A DNA stretch of 33,673 nucleotides from Opitutia bacterium Tous-C8FEB. GTDB taxonomy: Bacteria > Verrucomicrobiota > Verrucomicrobiia > Opitutales > Opitutaceae. Position 1 is the first letter of the stretch. Each line of letters starts with the position of its first letter. The stretch covers positions 1 through 33,673 of the forward strand of contig NEUZ01000013.1 of assembly GCA_002304435.1 (NCBI GenBank). Direction: 5' to 3'. Under the pieces are notes generated by a model, which was given only the letters and a program-made list of their open reading frames with translations, was not told the origin of the DNA and made no database searches. Shown here piece by piece: positions 15,950 to 23,888 of this stretch. Position numbers and translations under genes: made by a program.

Positions 15950-17413
15950 ATGCGTCTTCTCTCGACAGCTGTGATTACCCTTCCCCGCGTCCCCCTTGCC
16001 ACCGCGCTCGCGCTCGCTGGCGCTGCCGTGCTCTGCGCCGGCCAGCCCCGCCCCAACAATGTCGCCCAGCGTTACCAGCAGCTCTGTGCGAACTGCCACG
16101 GCGACAAGCTGCAGGGTGGCCAGGCCGGCTCGTTGCTGGACGACGTGTGGACCGCGGGGGCGGACGATGCCGCGATCGAGCGCAGCATCCGCCAAGGGTT
16201 TCCCGAGAAGGGGATGCCTGCGTGGGGCAGCGCAATCCCCGACAAGGAGATCCGCGCGATGGTGATTTATATCCGCGAGCAGCGGGCTTTGCACGCGGCC
16301 GGCCAGCTTAAGTTCGCCAAGCCGGCGGATTTTGTGACCGCTCGCAGCCAGCTGCACGAGTATCAGGTGTCGACGTGGGTCGGCGGGATGAAGGAGCCGT
16401 ACTCGCTCGCGTTCCTGAAGCCCGATCTGGCGATCGCCACCGAGAAGCGCGGCCACGCCTTTCTGATCGAGAAGGGCAAGTTGGCGCCACGGCCCCTGCT
16501 CGGCCTGCCCGCGGTCGATACTGGCGGTCAGGCGGGCCTGTATGACATCGTCCCGCACCCGGACTATGCGCGCAACGGCTGGGTTTACTTCGCTTTCAGC
16601 GATCCGCAGCGCAACGCCAAGGGCGAGCCCGTCAGCCTAACCCGCGTGGTGCGCGGTAAGATCAAGGACAATACTCTGATCGAGCAGGAGACCATCTACC
16701 AGGCGCGGATCGAGCATTACACCAAGGCGGGTGGCGTGCACTTTGGCGGGCGGCTGGCCTTTGACCGCGCTGGGTTCCTTTACCTCACGATCGGTGAGCG
16801 CGGCGGCAAGAGCGTGGCGCAGGACCTCGGCCTGCCCATCGGCAAGGTCCACCGCCTGCACGACGACGGTCGGGTCCCGGCGGATAACCCCTTCGTCAAA
16901 GACTCCAAGGCCCTGGCCTCCATCTGGAGCTACGGCCACCGCAACCCGCAGGGCCTCGCGTTCGAGCCGGGTACTGGGCGCCTCTACAGCACCGAGCACG
17001 GGCCCCGGGGTGGGGACGAGCTGAACTTGGTCGAGCGCGGCCGCAACTACGGCTGGCCGGTCATCACCTATGGGATGGAATACAGCGGAGACGCCATCAC
17101 CCAGATCACGAGCCAAGAGGGAATGGAGCAGCCGTTGACCTACTGGGTGCCTTCCCTCGCGGTGTGCGGGATCAGCTTCTACGAGGGCAATCTCTTCCCG
17201 CGCTGGAAGGGCCAGCTGTTCCTCGCGACCCTTGCGGCGCAGGAGCTGCGGCGGATCGAACTGCGGGACGGCAAGGTCGTGGCGCAGGAGGTGGTCTTCA
17301 AGGAGCTCGGTCGCATCCGTCACGTTGTGGCGGGTCCGGACGGTGCCCTTTACGCCCTGCTGCCGGAGCGCATCGCGCGCATCGCGCCCGCGGCGACCGT
17401 GGCCGCGCCCTGA
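15950..17413 (+). CDS. Exported cytochrome c-PQQ sugar dehydrogenase (GSDH/sorbosone dehydrogenase family) fusion
   Basis: From ATG 15950 the product is 487 residues with an N-terminal hydrophobic signal (about 8-31). A class I cytochrome c domain follows: CANCH at 46-50 binds heme, and Met89 in EKGMPAWG is the likely sixth ligand. From about residue 118 the protein matches the PQQ-dependent glucose/sorbosone dehydrogenase beta-propeller: GGQAGLYDIVPHPDY, GWVYFAFSD, HFGGRLAFD, YLTIGERGG, GKVHRLHDDGRVPADNPF, IWSYGHRNPQGLAFEP, STEHGPRGGDELN and NYGWPVITYGMEYSG. It should oxidise an aldose or similar sugar in the periplasm and pass electrons through its own heme to the respiratory chain. The upstream in-frame GTG/TTG region is rejected, since the signal peptide begins at 15950. 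Confidence 0.9.
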   Translation: MRLLSTAVITLPRVPLATALALAGAAVLCAGQPRPNNVAQRYQQLCANCHGDKLQGGQAGSLLDDVWTAGADDAAIERSIRQGFPEKGMPAWGSAIPDKEIRAMVIYIREQRALHAAGQLKFAKPADFVTARSQLHEYQVSTWVGGMKEPYSLAFLKPDLAIATEKRGHAFLIEKGKLAPRPLLGLPAVDTGGQAGLYDIVPHPDYARNGWVYFAFSDPQRNAKGEPVSLTRVVRGKIKDNTLIEQETIYQARIEHYTKAGGVHFGGRLAFDRAGFLYLTIGERGGKSVAQDLGLPIGKVHRLHDDGRVPADNPFVKDSKALASIWSYGHRNPQGLAFEPGTGRLYSTEHGPRGGDELNLVERGRNYGWPVITYGMEYSGDAITQITSQEGMEQPLTYWVPSLAVCGISFYEGNLFPRWKGQLFLATLAAQELRRIELRDGKVVAQEVVFKELGRIRHVVAGPDGALYALLPERIARIAPAATVAAP

Positions 17414-17420
17414 GGGTAGC

Positions 17421-17443
17421 GTAGCGCGACGGAAACGCGCTGC
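17421..17443 (+). terminator. Possible terminator hairpin after the PQQ dehydrogenase gene
   Basis: GTAGCGCG (17421-17428) and CGCGCTGC (17436-17443) pair over eight positions (one G-U) around the loop ACGGAAA, 7 nt after the stop codon. No T-tract follows, so a terminator role is only possible. Confidence 0.35.
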
Positions 17444-17480
17444 CGATTGACGGGCTGGGTGCGGCGGGCACCTTGGGCCC

Positions 17481-19565
17481 GTGCTCCACGACGCCTTCGC
17501 CGGCCTGCAGAAGCTGATGCTGCCCGACCGGTGGCAGGCGCTGGCTTTGCAGGGCCTGCGCGCGGGCCGGGATGTGATCGTCAGCGCGCCAACCGGGGCC
17601 GGAAAGACCTACGTGTTCGAGCGCTGGGTGGAGCAGACCGCGTTTGGGCGGCGAGCGCTTTTCACCGTGCCTACGCGGGCCTTGGCCAACGATAAGTTCG
17701 CCGAGTGGCGCGCGCGGGGCTGGGAGGTGGGCATTATGACCGGCGACCTCTGCGTGCGGCCGGAGGCCCCGGTGGTCGTCGCGACCCTGGAGGCGGTGCA
17801 GGGGCGGATCGTCGACGCGGCGGATGGCGGTCTGGAGGAGCCCTTCCGACTCCTTGCGGTCGATGAATATCATTGGCTGGCGGATGCGCACCGCGGGAAT
17901 CACTACGAGGGCGTACTGTTTTCGGCACCGCGGGAACTGCAGCTCCTGTTACTCTCCGGGGCGGTGGCGAATCCAGAGGACGTCGCGGCGTGGTTCCGCC
18001 GGTTGGGCCGTGAACCCGAGGTCGTCGCGCACCACGAGCGTCCCGTGCAGCTGGAGGAGGTCGAGGTGGACGAGCTGGTGCACGGCCTACCGCGGTGCAT
18101 CGAGGGCTTCTGGTCCCGCCGGGTGGCGGGGGCGCTCCGCGAGGGTTTGGGGCCGGTGCTGATCTTCGCGCCCCACCGAGCGGATGCGGAGCGGCTGGCG
18201 CGGCAGTTCGCGCGGGAACTACCGCTCGCGGATCCGCTGACCCTCACGCCGGAGCAGGAACAGTTGTGTGGTCCCGTCCTGAGCCGCCTGTTGCGGGCGC
18301 GAGTCGCGTTTCACCACAGTGGTCTGAGCTACGCGCAGCGGGCCGGCGTGATCGAGCCGCTGGCGAAGGCCGGGCAACTGCGGGCGGTGGTCGCGACCCT
18401 CGGCCTAAGCGCAGGCATCAACTTCTCCCTCCGCTCCGTCCTCATCACCGCCGCCTCCTACCGCCACGACCATCTCGAGCGCGAGATCGCGCCCCACGAC
18501 CTGCTACAGATGGTCGGACGGGCCGGGCGCCGCGGCCTGGACGAGGCCGGTTACGTGCTGGTCAGTGCGGGGACGCCCCGGTTGCGCCGGGCCGAACCGT
18601 TGCGCTTGCGCCGCGCGGCGCCTCTGCCGTGGGCGGTGCTCCTGCGGCGCCTGCGCGGGGGCCGGGATGCCGGGGAACTGGCGCGCGAAGCCGCCGGCCG
18701 CTTCTTCAGCGAAGAACGCCTGCCGCTCGGCACCGAGCAGACGCCGCCCGAGTTGGCTGCTACCTTGCCGTGCGGCGAGCGGACCGACACCGGCCGCGCG
18801 CGGCTCGTGCGCCGCGACCGTAACCCCAGTCCTGCCTGCCCCGCTTGCCCGCAGCGCGCCGCCTGCTTGGCCCTTTCCCCGGAGCCCACGCTGCTTTGGC
18901 AATGGCAACGCACAGGCGTGCTCGACCGGCAACTGCGCTTGACCGTGCGGGGCGAGATCGTCGCGGGTTTCCTCGGGCCTGAGGGCCTCGCGCTGGCCGC
19001 GGCGTTGGAGGACCACCGGTACCCGCTCGATGACCTCCTGTTTGATACCGCCAACCTGTTTGCGGGTGACCGGTTCACTGGGACTAATCCGCGCTGGCTG
19101 GGGCGCCTCGCCGAGGCCTGCGGACGGGCGTACCGGCGCCTGACCATCGAGGGTTGGCTGCGCGAGGGCGTGCCCGTGCAGTACGGCGCCGGCGCGGCCG
19201 AAGCGGTGCGCGCGGTGGTGGCGGAAGGTGCGCGGAGTCGGGAGGTACTCGACGAAGTGGAGACCGCGGGCCGGGGCGACCTCGATCGCCTGCTGACCGA
19301 GTGGCGCAGCCTGCTGCGGCAGGCCGCCGCGGCGCCGCCTCTCGTGGGGGACGGCCAGGCGATGACCCCGCGGGACCATTTCCTTGCGGAGCGGTGGGAT
19401 ACGTTTCGCGCGCTAGCTCGGTATTGGCTGCGGGAGGCGCGGGCGGACGCGTTGCCGGACTTGCCGCCGCTCACCGCGGACCAGCGCCGGCCGGTCAATC
19501 ACCGTGTCCTGCGGGCCGCTGCGCCCCCGCCGCCGGGGCGGGCCGGGGCGGGGCGGGCGGCGTAA
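17481..19565 (+). CDS. Ski2-like superfamily 2 DEAD/DEAH-box helicase with a cysteine cluster
   Basis: The 694-residue product is an SF2 helicase. Motif I is SAPTGAGKT (P-loop 36-43), motif Ia VPTRALAN, motif II DEYH at 128-131, motif III LLSGAVANP, motif V ATLGLSAGINF at about 305-315, and motif VI QMVGRAGRRG at about 343-352. This resembles the Ski2-like group. After the motor core it carries a cysteine cluster, CPACPQRAAC (Cys453, Cys456, Cys462), possibly joined by Cys431, which may bind zinc or an iron-sulfur cluster, and then a helical C-terminal region. The start is taken as GTG 17481; the first internal Met is at residue 13. The gene stands alone on this strand after a 67-bp gap. I do not recognise a named family; an RNA or DNA unwinding role in repair or RNA turnover is possible. 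Confidence 0.8.
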   Translation: MLHDAFAGLQKLMLPDRWQALALQGLRAGRDVIVSAPTGAGKTYVFERWVEQTAFGRRALFTVPTRALANDKFAEWRARGWEVGIMTGDLCVRPEAPVVVATLEAVQGRIVDAADGGLEEPFRLLAVDEYHWLADAHRGNHYEGVLFSAPRELQLLLLSGAVANPEDVAAWFRRLGREPEVVAHHERPVQLEEVEVDELVHGLPRCIEGFWSRRVAGALREGLGPVLIFAPHRADAERLARQFARELPLADPLTLTPEQEQLCGPVLSRLLRARVAFHHSGLSYAQRAGVIEPLAKAGQLRAVVATLGLSAGINFSLRSVLITAASYRHDHLEREIAPHDLLQMVGRAGRRGLDEAGYVLVSAGTPRLRRAEPLRLRRAAPLPWAVLLRRLRGGRDAGELAREAAGRFFSEERLPLGTEQTPPELAATLPCGERTDTGRARLVRRDRNPSPACPACPQRAACLALSPEPTLLWQWQRTGVLDRQLRLTVRGEIVAGFLGPEGLALAAALEDHRYPLDDLLFDTANLFAGDRFTGTNPRWLGRLAEACGRAYRRLTIEGWLREGVPVQYGAGAAEAVRAVVAEGARSREVLDEVETAGRGDLDRLLTEWRSLLRQAAAAPPLVGDGQAMTPRDHFLAERWDTFRALARYWLREARADALPDLPPLTADQRRPVNHRVLRAAAPPPPGRAGAGRAA
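19535..19557 (+). other. Five-run G-quadruplex motif at the 3' end of the helicase gene
   Basis: Five G-runs separated by 1-2 nt are visible: GGGG (19535-19538), GGG (19540-19542), GGGG (19545-19548), GGGG (19550-19553) and GGG (19555-19557). This meets the usual G-quadruplex pattern on the coding strand. It lies in the last codons of the helicase gene, 20 bp before the end of the convergent TonB-dependent receptor gene. Confidence 0.7.
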
Positions 19566-19577
19566 GGCGGGGCGGCG

Positions 19578-22500
19578 TCAGAACTCGAAGGAGTTCGTGA
19601 TCGTCCACTTGTTCGGCTGCGGGATGCGGGCGCTGGCGACCTGGCCGTTGGGTTGCGCCGTGACCCCGATCAGGTCCTCGCTGCCGAAGATGTCCCGGAT
19701 GTTCAGCTGCACGCTCCAGCGGACCTTGTCCGTGAGGAAGCGGCGGCCGTAGCGGAACCAGAGGTCGTAGTTGATCTGGGCGCTCCCGTAGTAGGGGCGG
19801 GTGACATCGTAGACCCAGGCCCCGGCGGCGTTCTGCTTGGCGGGGAAGCCGATGGCGACGCGGTCCTGCCAGCGGGCGGCGCCGCCGACGCTCCAGCCCT
19901 TGAGCGGGCCGGTGCGGAAGTCGTAGTTCGTCACCGCGTTGAAGCGCCAGCGGCGGAGCTCCTGCACTGGGGAGCCGTTGGCCGCGAGGGCGTTCAGGTA
20001 GGGCACGTACATATTGATGATCGCGAGGTTCCCGAGCTGCGAGGTCCCGAACGAGTTGAAATAGATGATATCCTCGAAGCCCTCCATCTCGCGGAGGTTC
20101 GTCGCCAGCTTGCCGTTGCCGTCGGTCCAGAGCGGCAGGTTGCGGTTGATGAACTCCGTGAAATCGGCCCCGACGTTGGCGCGGCTGGCCTCCTGGCGGG
20201 CGGCGTTGAAGGTGAGGCGCCAGTGCGGCAGCGGGTTGAAGGTCCCCTCGAACTCCCAGCCTTCCGAGACCGTGTCGGCGACGTTGCCCACGTTCGGCGG
20301 CCGGGTGGCGCTCCAGTTCCCGCCGTTGGGGGCCTGGGTGAAGTTCCAGGTCTGGGCGAGGAGCGGGTCAACCGGGCGGAGCCACTCCTCGCGGGTGCGC
20401 TGCGTGAACCAGAGGTTGCGCGCGGCGCTCTCGGCGGCGGTGAGCCCGGGGTTGAGCACGCCGGCCTGCGCGGGGTTCGTGAGGCTCGCGCGCAGCGGCA
20501 GGTAGCGCGGATCGGAGGGCGTGAAGCCGAACCATTTGTTGATCAGCACCTCGTTGGTATTGGAGCCGCGGAGGCCGTTCATCGCGCGGACCGTGTCGTT
20601 GCCGGGCCAGAACGTGTTGTAGAAGGTGGCGGAGTCATTCGTCTGGGTCGTGCGGTAGCGGTTCACGCGTAGGGTGAACTTCCGCTCGAGCGCGGAGAGG
20701 GTGATGCCGAGGTCCTTGGTGCGGCCGGCGGGCGGCGCGAAGGGGCGGCCGTAGACGTCGGCGATCGTCGATGAGGGGCGGAAGTTGCGGGCCTCGTTGT
20801 ACGAGAAGCTGACGTCGGTGCCGCGGGGCAGGCGGCGGCGGACCCAGTCGGGCGCGTGGAGCACGCCGCTCCAGCTCAGGGTCGAGTCCTTGGCGTAGAT
20901 CGTGGGCTTGGCCGGCAGGGTCCAGGCGGGATTGAACGGGTCGGTCTCGCCGGTGCCGGAGGCGAGGCGGGCGGGGCCGGCGTCGCGGAGGTCGAACTCG
21001 TCCTCACGCCAGCCGACGAGGCCGACCAGTTTGTCCCCGAGCAGGTAGCCCTGCCAGATGGCGGACTGGCTGCGGGTGCGGTTGGCGTTCTTGGAGGCGC
21101 CGGAGTAGAGTTTGCTGATGTCCCGCTCGTCGGCGGAAATCGTGGTGACGGGGACGCGGACCATCTGGTTCACGCGGGCATCGAAAAGCAGGGCGGTGCC
21201 GGCGGGCTGGGGCACGTGGAGGGCGGTGATGCCGCTGATGCCGGCCCCGGCGGGGGAGTTGAGCTGGGCGATGGAGGGCCCGAGGTAGTGGATCGCAGCG
21301 TAGGAGGGGTAGGTGGTGGCGGCGGGGTTGTTGGCGTAGGCGTTCACGTCGAGGCCATACGAGTACCCGTTGATGCTGCGGTTGAAGGTGGCGTTACGCT
21401 GGTCGGTCCAGTTGCCGGTGAACACGTGGCGGCCGAGGTGGCGCTGCCAGCCCGGGCGGCGGCGCAGGTCGAGCGTGGCGTAGGCGGTGGCGCGCTTGGC
21501 CTCGCGGGTGACCTCAGAGAAGTTGTTGCCGATCGAGTCGGAGGCGACGTAGGGCCGGCCGAAATTCGGATTGGGCGCGCCGTCGACGAGCTTCGTGTTG
21601 AAATCGACGAACAGCGTGTACGCGTCGAAGCCGAATACCCCGAAGTTCTCCCGGTTGAAGGTCTGGCGGTCGTAGGCCAGCTCGAGGCCGAAGAGGTCGC
21701 GCAGGAACGTCTGGCGGAAGGTGGCGTTCAGGGCGCGGAAGTCCGACTCCTCGCGCTTGTTGGGGCCGTCGAGGAGGACGTCGTAGAAGTTGAAGGTCGA
21801 GGGGTCGCGGATCTCTTGGTAGCGCCAGAGGCCGGTGTAGGCCTGCCCCGGGGGCGCGAACTGGCGGTTGAGGAAGAAGTTCGGGTTGTTGCCCTGGGCG
21901 GCGTAGGCGCCGATGGCGTACCACGAGACGAACGGCGTACCGCCGCGGCTGATCATAAACGGCGGGACGCCGTTGCCGCCTTGCGTGGCCGAGGCCGGGT
22001 CGGTGAAGACTGCGCCGATCTGGCCGAACCAACGGCCGGGCGCGCCGAGGTGCGCGAAGAGCAGGGGGTTGGTTGTGACCGCGGTGGGGTTGGTGGGGTC
22101 GACCGCCGCCTTGTTCAGCACGCTGTACCAGGCCGTGAGGCCGTCCTGCGGCGGGGTGGGGCGGGGGCGGTTCGAGCGCGTGTAGCCGCCCTCGTAGCTG
22201 ACCTGGAACTGGGTGAGGCCGTCGCGCACGAGCCGCGGCTCCCATTTCGCGGTCACGAAGGCGCGGCGGTCATCCTCGAAGGCCGGCTTCTGGCGGTAGC
22301 CCTCGGCCTTATTCAGAGCAATGAAGCGCACGCCGAGCCGACCGGCGACGACGGCCTGATTTACGTCGAGGACCTCGCGGTGGCTGCCGAAGCGCCCGAT
22401 CGCGCTGCTGAAGGCCCAGCTGTTGCGGCCGAGCTGCGCGGACTTGAGCTGGTTGTTGATGATGCCGGCGGGGCTGCCGAGGCCGAAGAGGATCGCGTTG

Positions 22501-23006
22501 GCGCCGCGGGAGATGTCCACCCGCTCCGTGTTGTAGGAATCCAGCGGGATGTTGGTGAGGAAGAAGTCCCGCGTGAGATCGGCGCCCGCGAGGCCGCGCA
22601 CGCGCGTGGAGTTTTGGGGGCTTTGGAGCAGCGACTCGGCGCTCGAGAAGCGGTTGCCGGTGTCGACCCCGGAGAAGTTACCCTCGAAGCCGCCGGCCTC
22701 GGTGTTCGTGGTGTAGACGAGAAAGTCGCGCGCGTTGGTCGAGCCCGTGTCCAGGAGGAACTGGGACGTCACCACCGAGATGGCGGCGCCGACGTCACGG
22801 AGGTCCGTGCGCAGGCGGGTGCCGGCGAGGGTGGAGGTGGCCGCGTAGCCGCGGTCTTGGGCCTCCTCGACCACGAACGGGCTGAGCGTGAGGGGAACGT
22901 CATCCGCGGCGGTGGGCGGGCGCGGCGCGGGCACGGTCTGGGCGCGAAGGGCGGCGGGGAGGCACAGGACGGCCGCCACGAGGAGGCGGGGCAGGGTGGT
23001 CTTCAT
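19578..23006 (-). CDS. TonB-dependent outer membrane receptor
   Basis: This 1142-residue protein has a Sec signal peptide (MKTTLPRLLVAAVLCLPAALRAQ), then a short linker with LTLSPFVVEE (about 39-48), a motif that recurs near the N-terminus of Opitutaceae receptors and may serve as a TonB box. The plug domain follows (about 60-180: RTDLRDVGAAISVVTSQFL, and RVDISRGANAILFGLGSPAGIINN, the typical plug end). The remainder is a long strand-rich barrel with many aromatic residues, ending NSFEF, a standard C-terminal Phe outer-membrane signal. No carboxypeptidase-like N-terminal domain is seen. It imports a siderophore, metal chelate or glycan-derived ligand using proton-motive force via TonB; the ligand cannot be deduced. 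It is transcribed with or after the kinase gene and ends 12 bp from the convergent helicase gene. Confidence 0.92.
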   Translation of the reverse strand: MKTTLPRLLVAAVLCLPAALRAQTVPAPRPPTAADDVPLTLSPFVVEEAQDRGYAATSTLAGTRLRTDLRDVGAAISVVTSQFLLDTGSTNARDFLVYTTNTEAGGFEGNFSGVDTGNRFSSAESLLQSPQNSTRVRGLAGADLTRDFFLTNIPLDSYNTERVDISRGANAILFGLGSPAGIINNQLKSAQLGRNSWAFSSAIGRFGSHREVLDVNQAVVAGRLGVRFIALNKAEGYRQKPAFEDDRRAFVTAKWEPRLVRDGLTQFQVSYEGGYTRSNRPRPTPPQDGLTAWYSVLNKAAVDPTNPTAVTTNPLLFAHLGAPGRWFGQIGAVFTDPASATQGGNGVPPFMISRGGTPFVSWYAIGAYAAQGNNPNFFLNRQFAPPGQAYTGLWRYQEIRDPSTFNFYDVLLDGPNKREESDFRALNATFRQTFLRDLFGLELAYDRQTFNRENFGVFGFDAYTLFVDFNTKLVDGAPNPNFGRPYVASDSIGNNFSEVTREAKRATAYATLDLRRRPGWQRHLGRHVFTGNWTDQRNATFNRSINGYSYGLDVNAYANNPAATTYPSYAAIHYLGPSIAQLNSPAGAGISGITALHVPQPAGTALLFDARVNQMVRVPVTTISADERDISKLYSGASKNANRTRSQSAIWQGYLLGDKLVGLVGWREDEFDLRDAGPARLASGTGETDPFNPAWTLPAKPTIYAKDSTLSWSGVLHAPDWVRRRLPRGTDVSFSYNEARNFRPSSTIADVYGRPFAPPAGRTKDLGITLSALERKFTLRVNRYRTTQTNDSATFYNTFWPGNDTVRAMNGLRGSNTNEVLINKWFGFTPSDPRYLPLRASLTNPAQAGVLNPGLTAAESAARNLWFTQRTREEWLRPVDPLLAQTWNFTQAPNGGNWSATRPPNVGNVADTVSEGWEFEGTFNPLPHWRLTFNAARQEASRANVGADFTEFINRNLPLWTDGNGKLATNLREMEGFEDIIYFNSFGTSQLGNLAIINMYVPYLNALAANGSPVQELRRWRFNAVTNYDFRTGPLKGWSVGGAARWQDRVAIGFPAKQNAAGAWVYDVTRPYYGSAQINYDLWFRYGRRFLTDKVRWSVQLNIRDIFGSEDLIGVTAQPNGQVASARIPQPNKWTITNSFEF

Positions 23007-23016
23007 AAGGCAGGGT

Positions 23017-23032
23017 CCGCCGGAACCGGCGG
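23017..23032 (-). other. Perfect inverted repeat just upstream of the TonB-dependent receptor gene
   Basis: CCGCCGG (23017-23023) and CCGGCGG (23026-23032) flank the dinucleotide AA. On the minus strand the repeat ends 10 nt before the receptor ATG. It is 51 nt beyond the kinase stop, so it may end the kinase mRNA or lie in the receptor leader. The 2-nt centre means the innermost pairs would open in a real RNA hairpin. Confidence 0.4.
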
Positions 23033-23082
23033 GAGGGTAAGAACGTACGCGGCGGGCGCGGCTTGGCCAGAGTGGAATCGCC

Positions 23083-23745
23083 TCAGCGGCGCCGCGGCCG
23101 CGGGAGCAGATCGAGGATGCGGCGGCTCAGGTCCGCGAGGGCCGTTTCCTCCAGCTCGCCGCCCACCACGACGTGGGCCCGGTCGCGCTGGGGCGCCACG
23201 TGGCGCCGGAACATCGGCTCGACCTGCTCCCGCCATTGGCGCCGCACGGAGGTGGCGGTACGGCCGCGCTCCCGGGTGTCCCGCTCCAGTCGCCGTTCCC
23301 GCCGCACTGGCGTGGCGGTGTCGCGGTAAATCCGAAGGTCGAACCGTTCGCGCAGGGCGGGCCGGACCCACGGCCAGAGCCCCTCGACCAACACCACGGG
23401 GCGCGGGGCCCAGCGGCGGGACTGGCCGTGGCGGGTGTGGCGGGTGAAGTCGTACCGCGGTACCGGGGGGCGCCCGCCTGAAGCGATCCCGTCCAGCACG
23501 GCGGCGAGCGCCGCCCAGTCGATCGCGGCGGGCCGGTCAAAGTTGCGCCGCGCGCGCCGCGCAGGGGTCAGGTGGCCGAGATCCTGGTAGAAGTCGTCCA
23601 GCGACAGGAGCGCCGCGCGCCGGCCGAGGTGACGCCGCAGGGCCTGCGCGAGCCAGGTCTTGCCCGAGCCGCTCCCACCGGCGATCGCCACGAGCACGAC
23701 GCGGGGCGCGCGGCCGGAGGGGGAGGCGGGACGGGTGGGAGGCAT
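23083..23745 (-). CDS. Uridine kinase-like P-loop kinase
   Basis: From the ATG at 23745 the product is 220 residues, the usual length for uridine kinase relatives. The P-loop GGSGSGKT is at 23-30, followed by LLSLDDFYQD (about 45-54), the conserved substrate-binding Asp-Asp-Phe-Tyr of this family. NFDRPAAIDW, PRYDFTRHTR and VVLVEGLWPW follow, the last matching the 'vivEGi' strand, and the lid-region RRERRLERDTRERGRT and WREQVEPMFRRHVAP match the family's 'R...RD...RGR' and 'V.PM...FV.P' patterns. It would phosphorylate uridine/cytidine or a related small molecule with ATP. The open frame extends 44 codons upstream, but that part is low-complexity and lacks motifs. It is divergent from the thioredoxin-like gene, 143 bp away. 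Confidence 0.8.
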   Translation of the reverse strand: MPPTRPASPSGRAPRVVLVAIAGGSGSGKTWLAQALRRHLGRRAALLSLDDFYQDLGHLTPARRARRNFDRPAAIDWAALAAVLDGIASGGRPPVPRYDFTRHTRHGQSRRWAPRPVVLVEGLWPWVRPALRERFDLRIYRDTATPVRRERRLERDTRERGRTATSVRRQWREQVEPMFRRHVAPQRDRAHVVVGGELEETALADLSRRILDLLPRPRRR

Positions 23746-23847
23746 CGCGAAATCCGGTCGCGAGCGTGTGCCCTCCTGCGCGCTTGTCGAATCCGCGCTG
23801 GCGCCTGCGGGATTGCGATCCGCGCCCCGGTCGCCAGCTTCGCGGTC

Positions 23848-23878
23848 GGTGGCGCGCCGCGGTCGCGGTTCCGCCACC
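23848..23878 (+). other. 7-bp hairpin before the thioredoxin-like gene
   Basis: GGTGGCG (23848-23854) and CGCCACC (23872-23878) form a perfect 7-bp inverted repeat with a 17-nt GC-rich loop. It ends 10 nt before ATG 23889; the spacer is TCCCTCCCCG, with no Shine-Dalgarno. Confidence 0.4.
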
Positions 23879-23888
23879 TCCCTCCCCG

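Noticed and set aside
14368-16059. 563-codon minus-strand frame opposite the SGNH hydrolase gene
   Set aside because: Arg/Pro-rich shadow without signal, motif or start context; the plus strand has the SGNH blocks in order.
20856-23447. 863-codon open frame on the plus strand, antisense to the TonB-dependent receptor and kinase genes
   Set aside because: Its translation is a Gly/Val/Ala/Arg/Glu-rich shadow with no domains. High GC makes long antisense open frames common, and the opposite strand encodes clear protein families.
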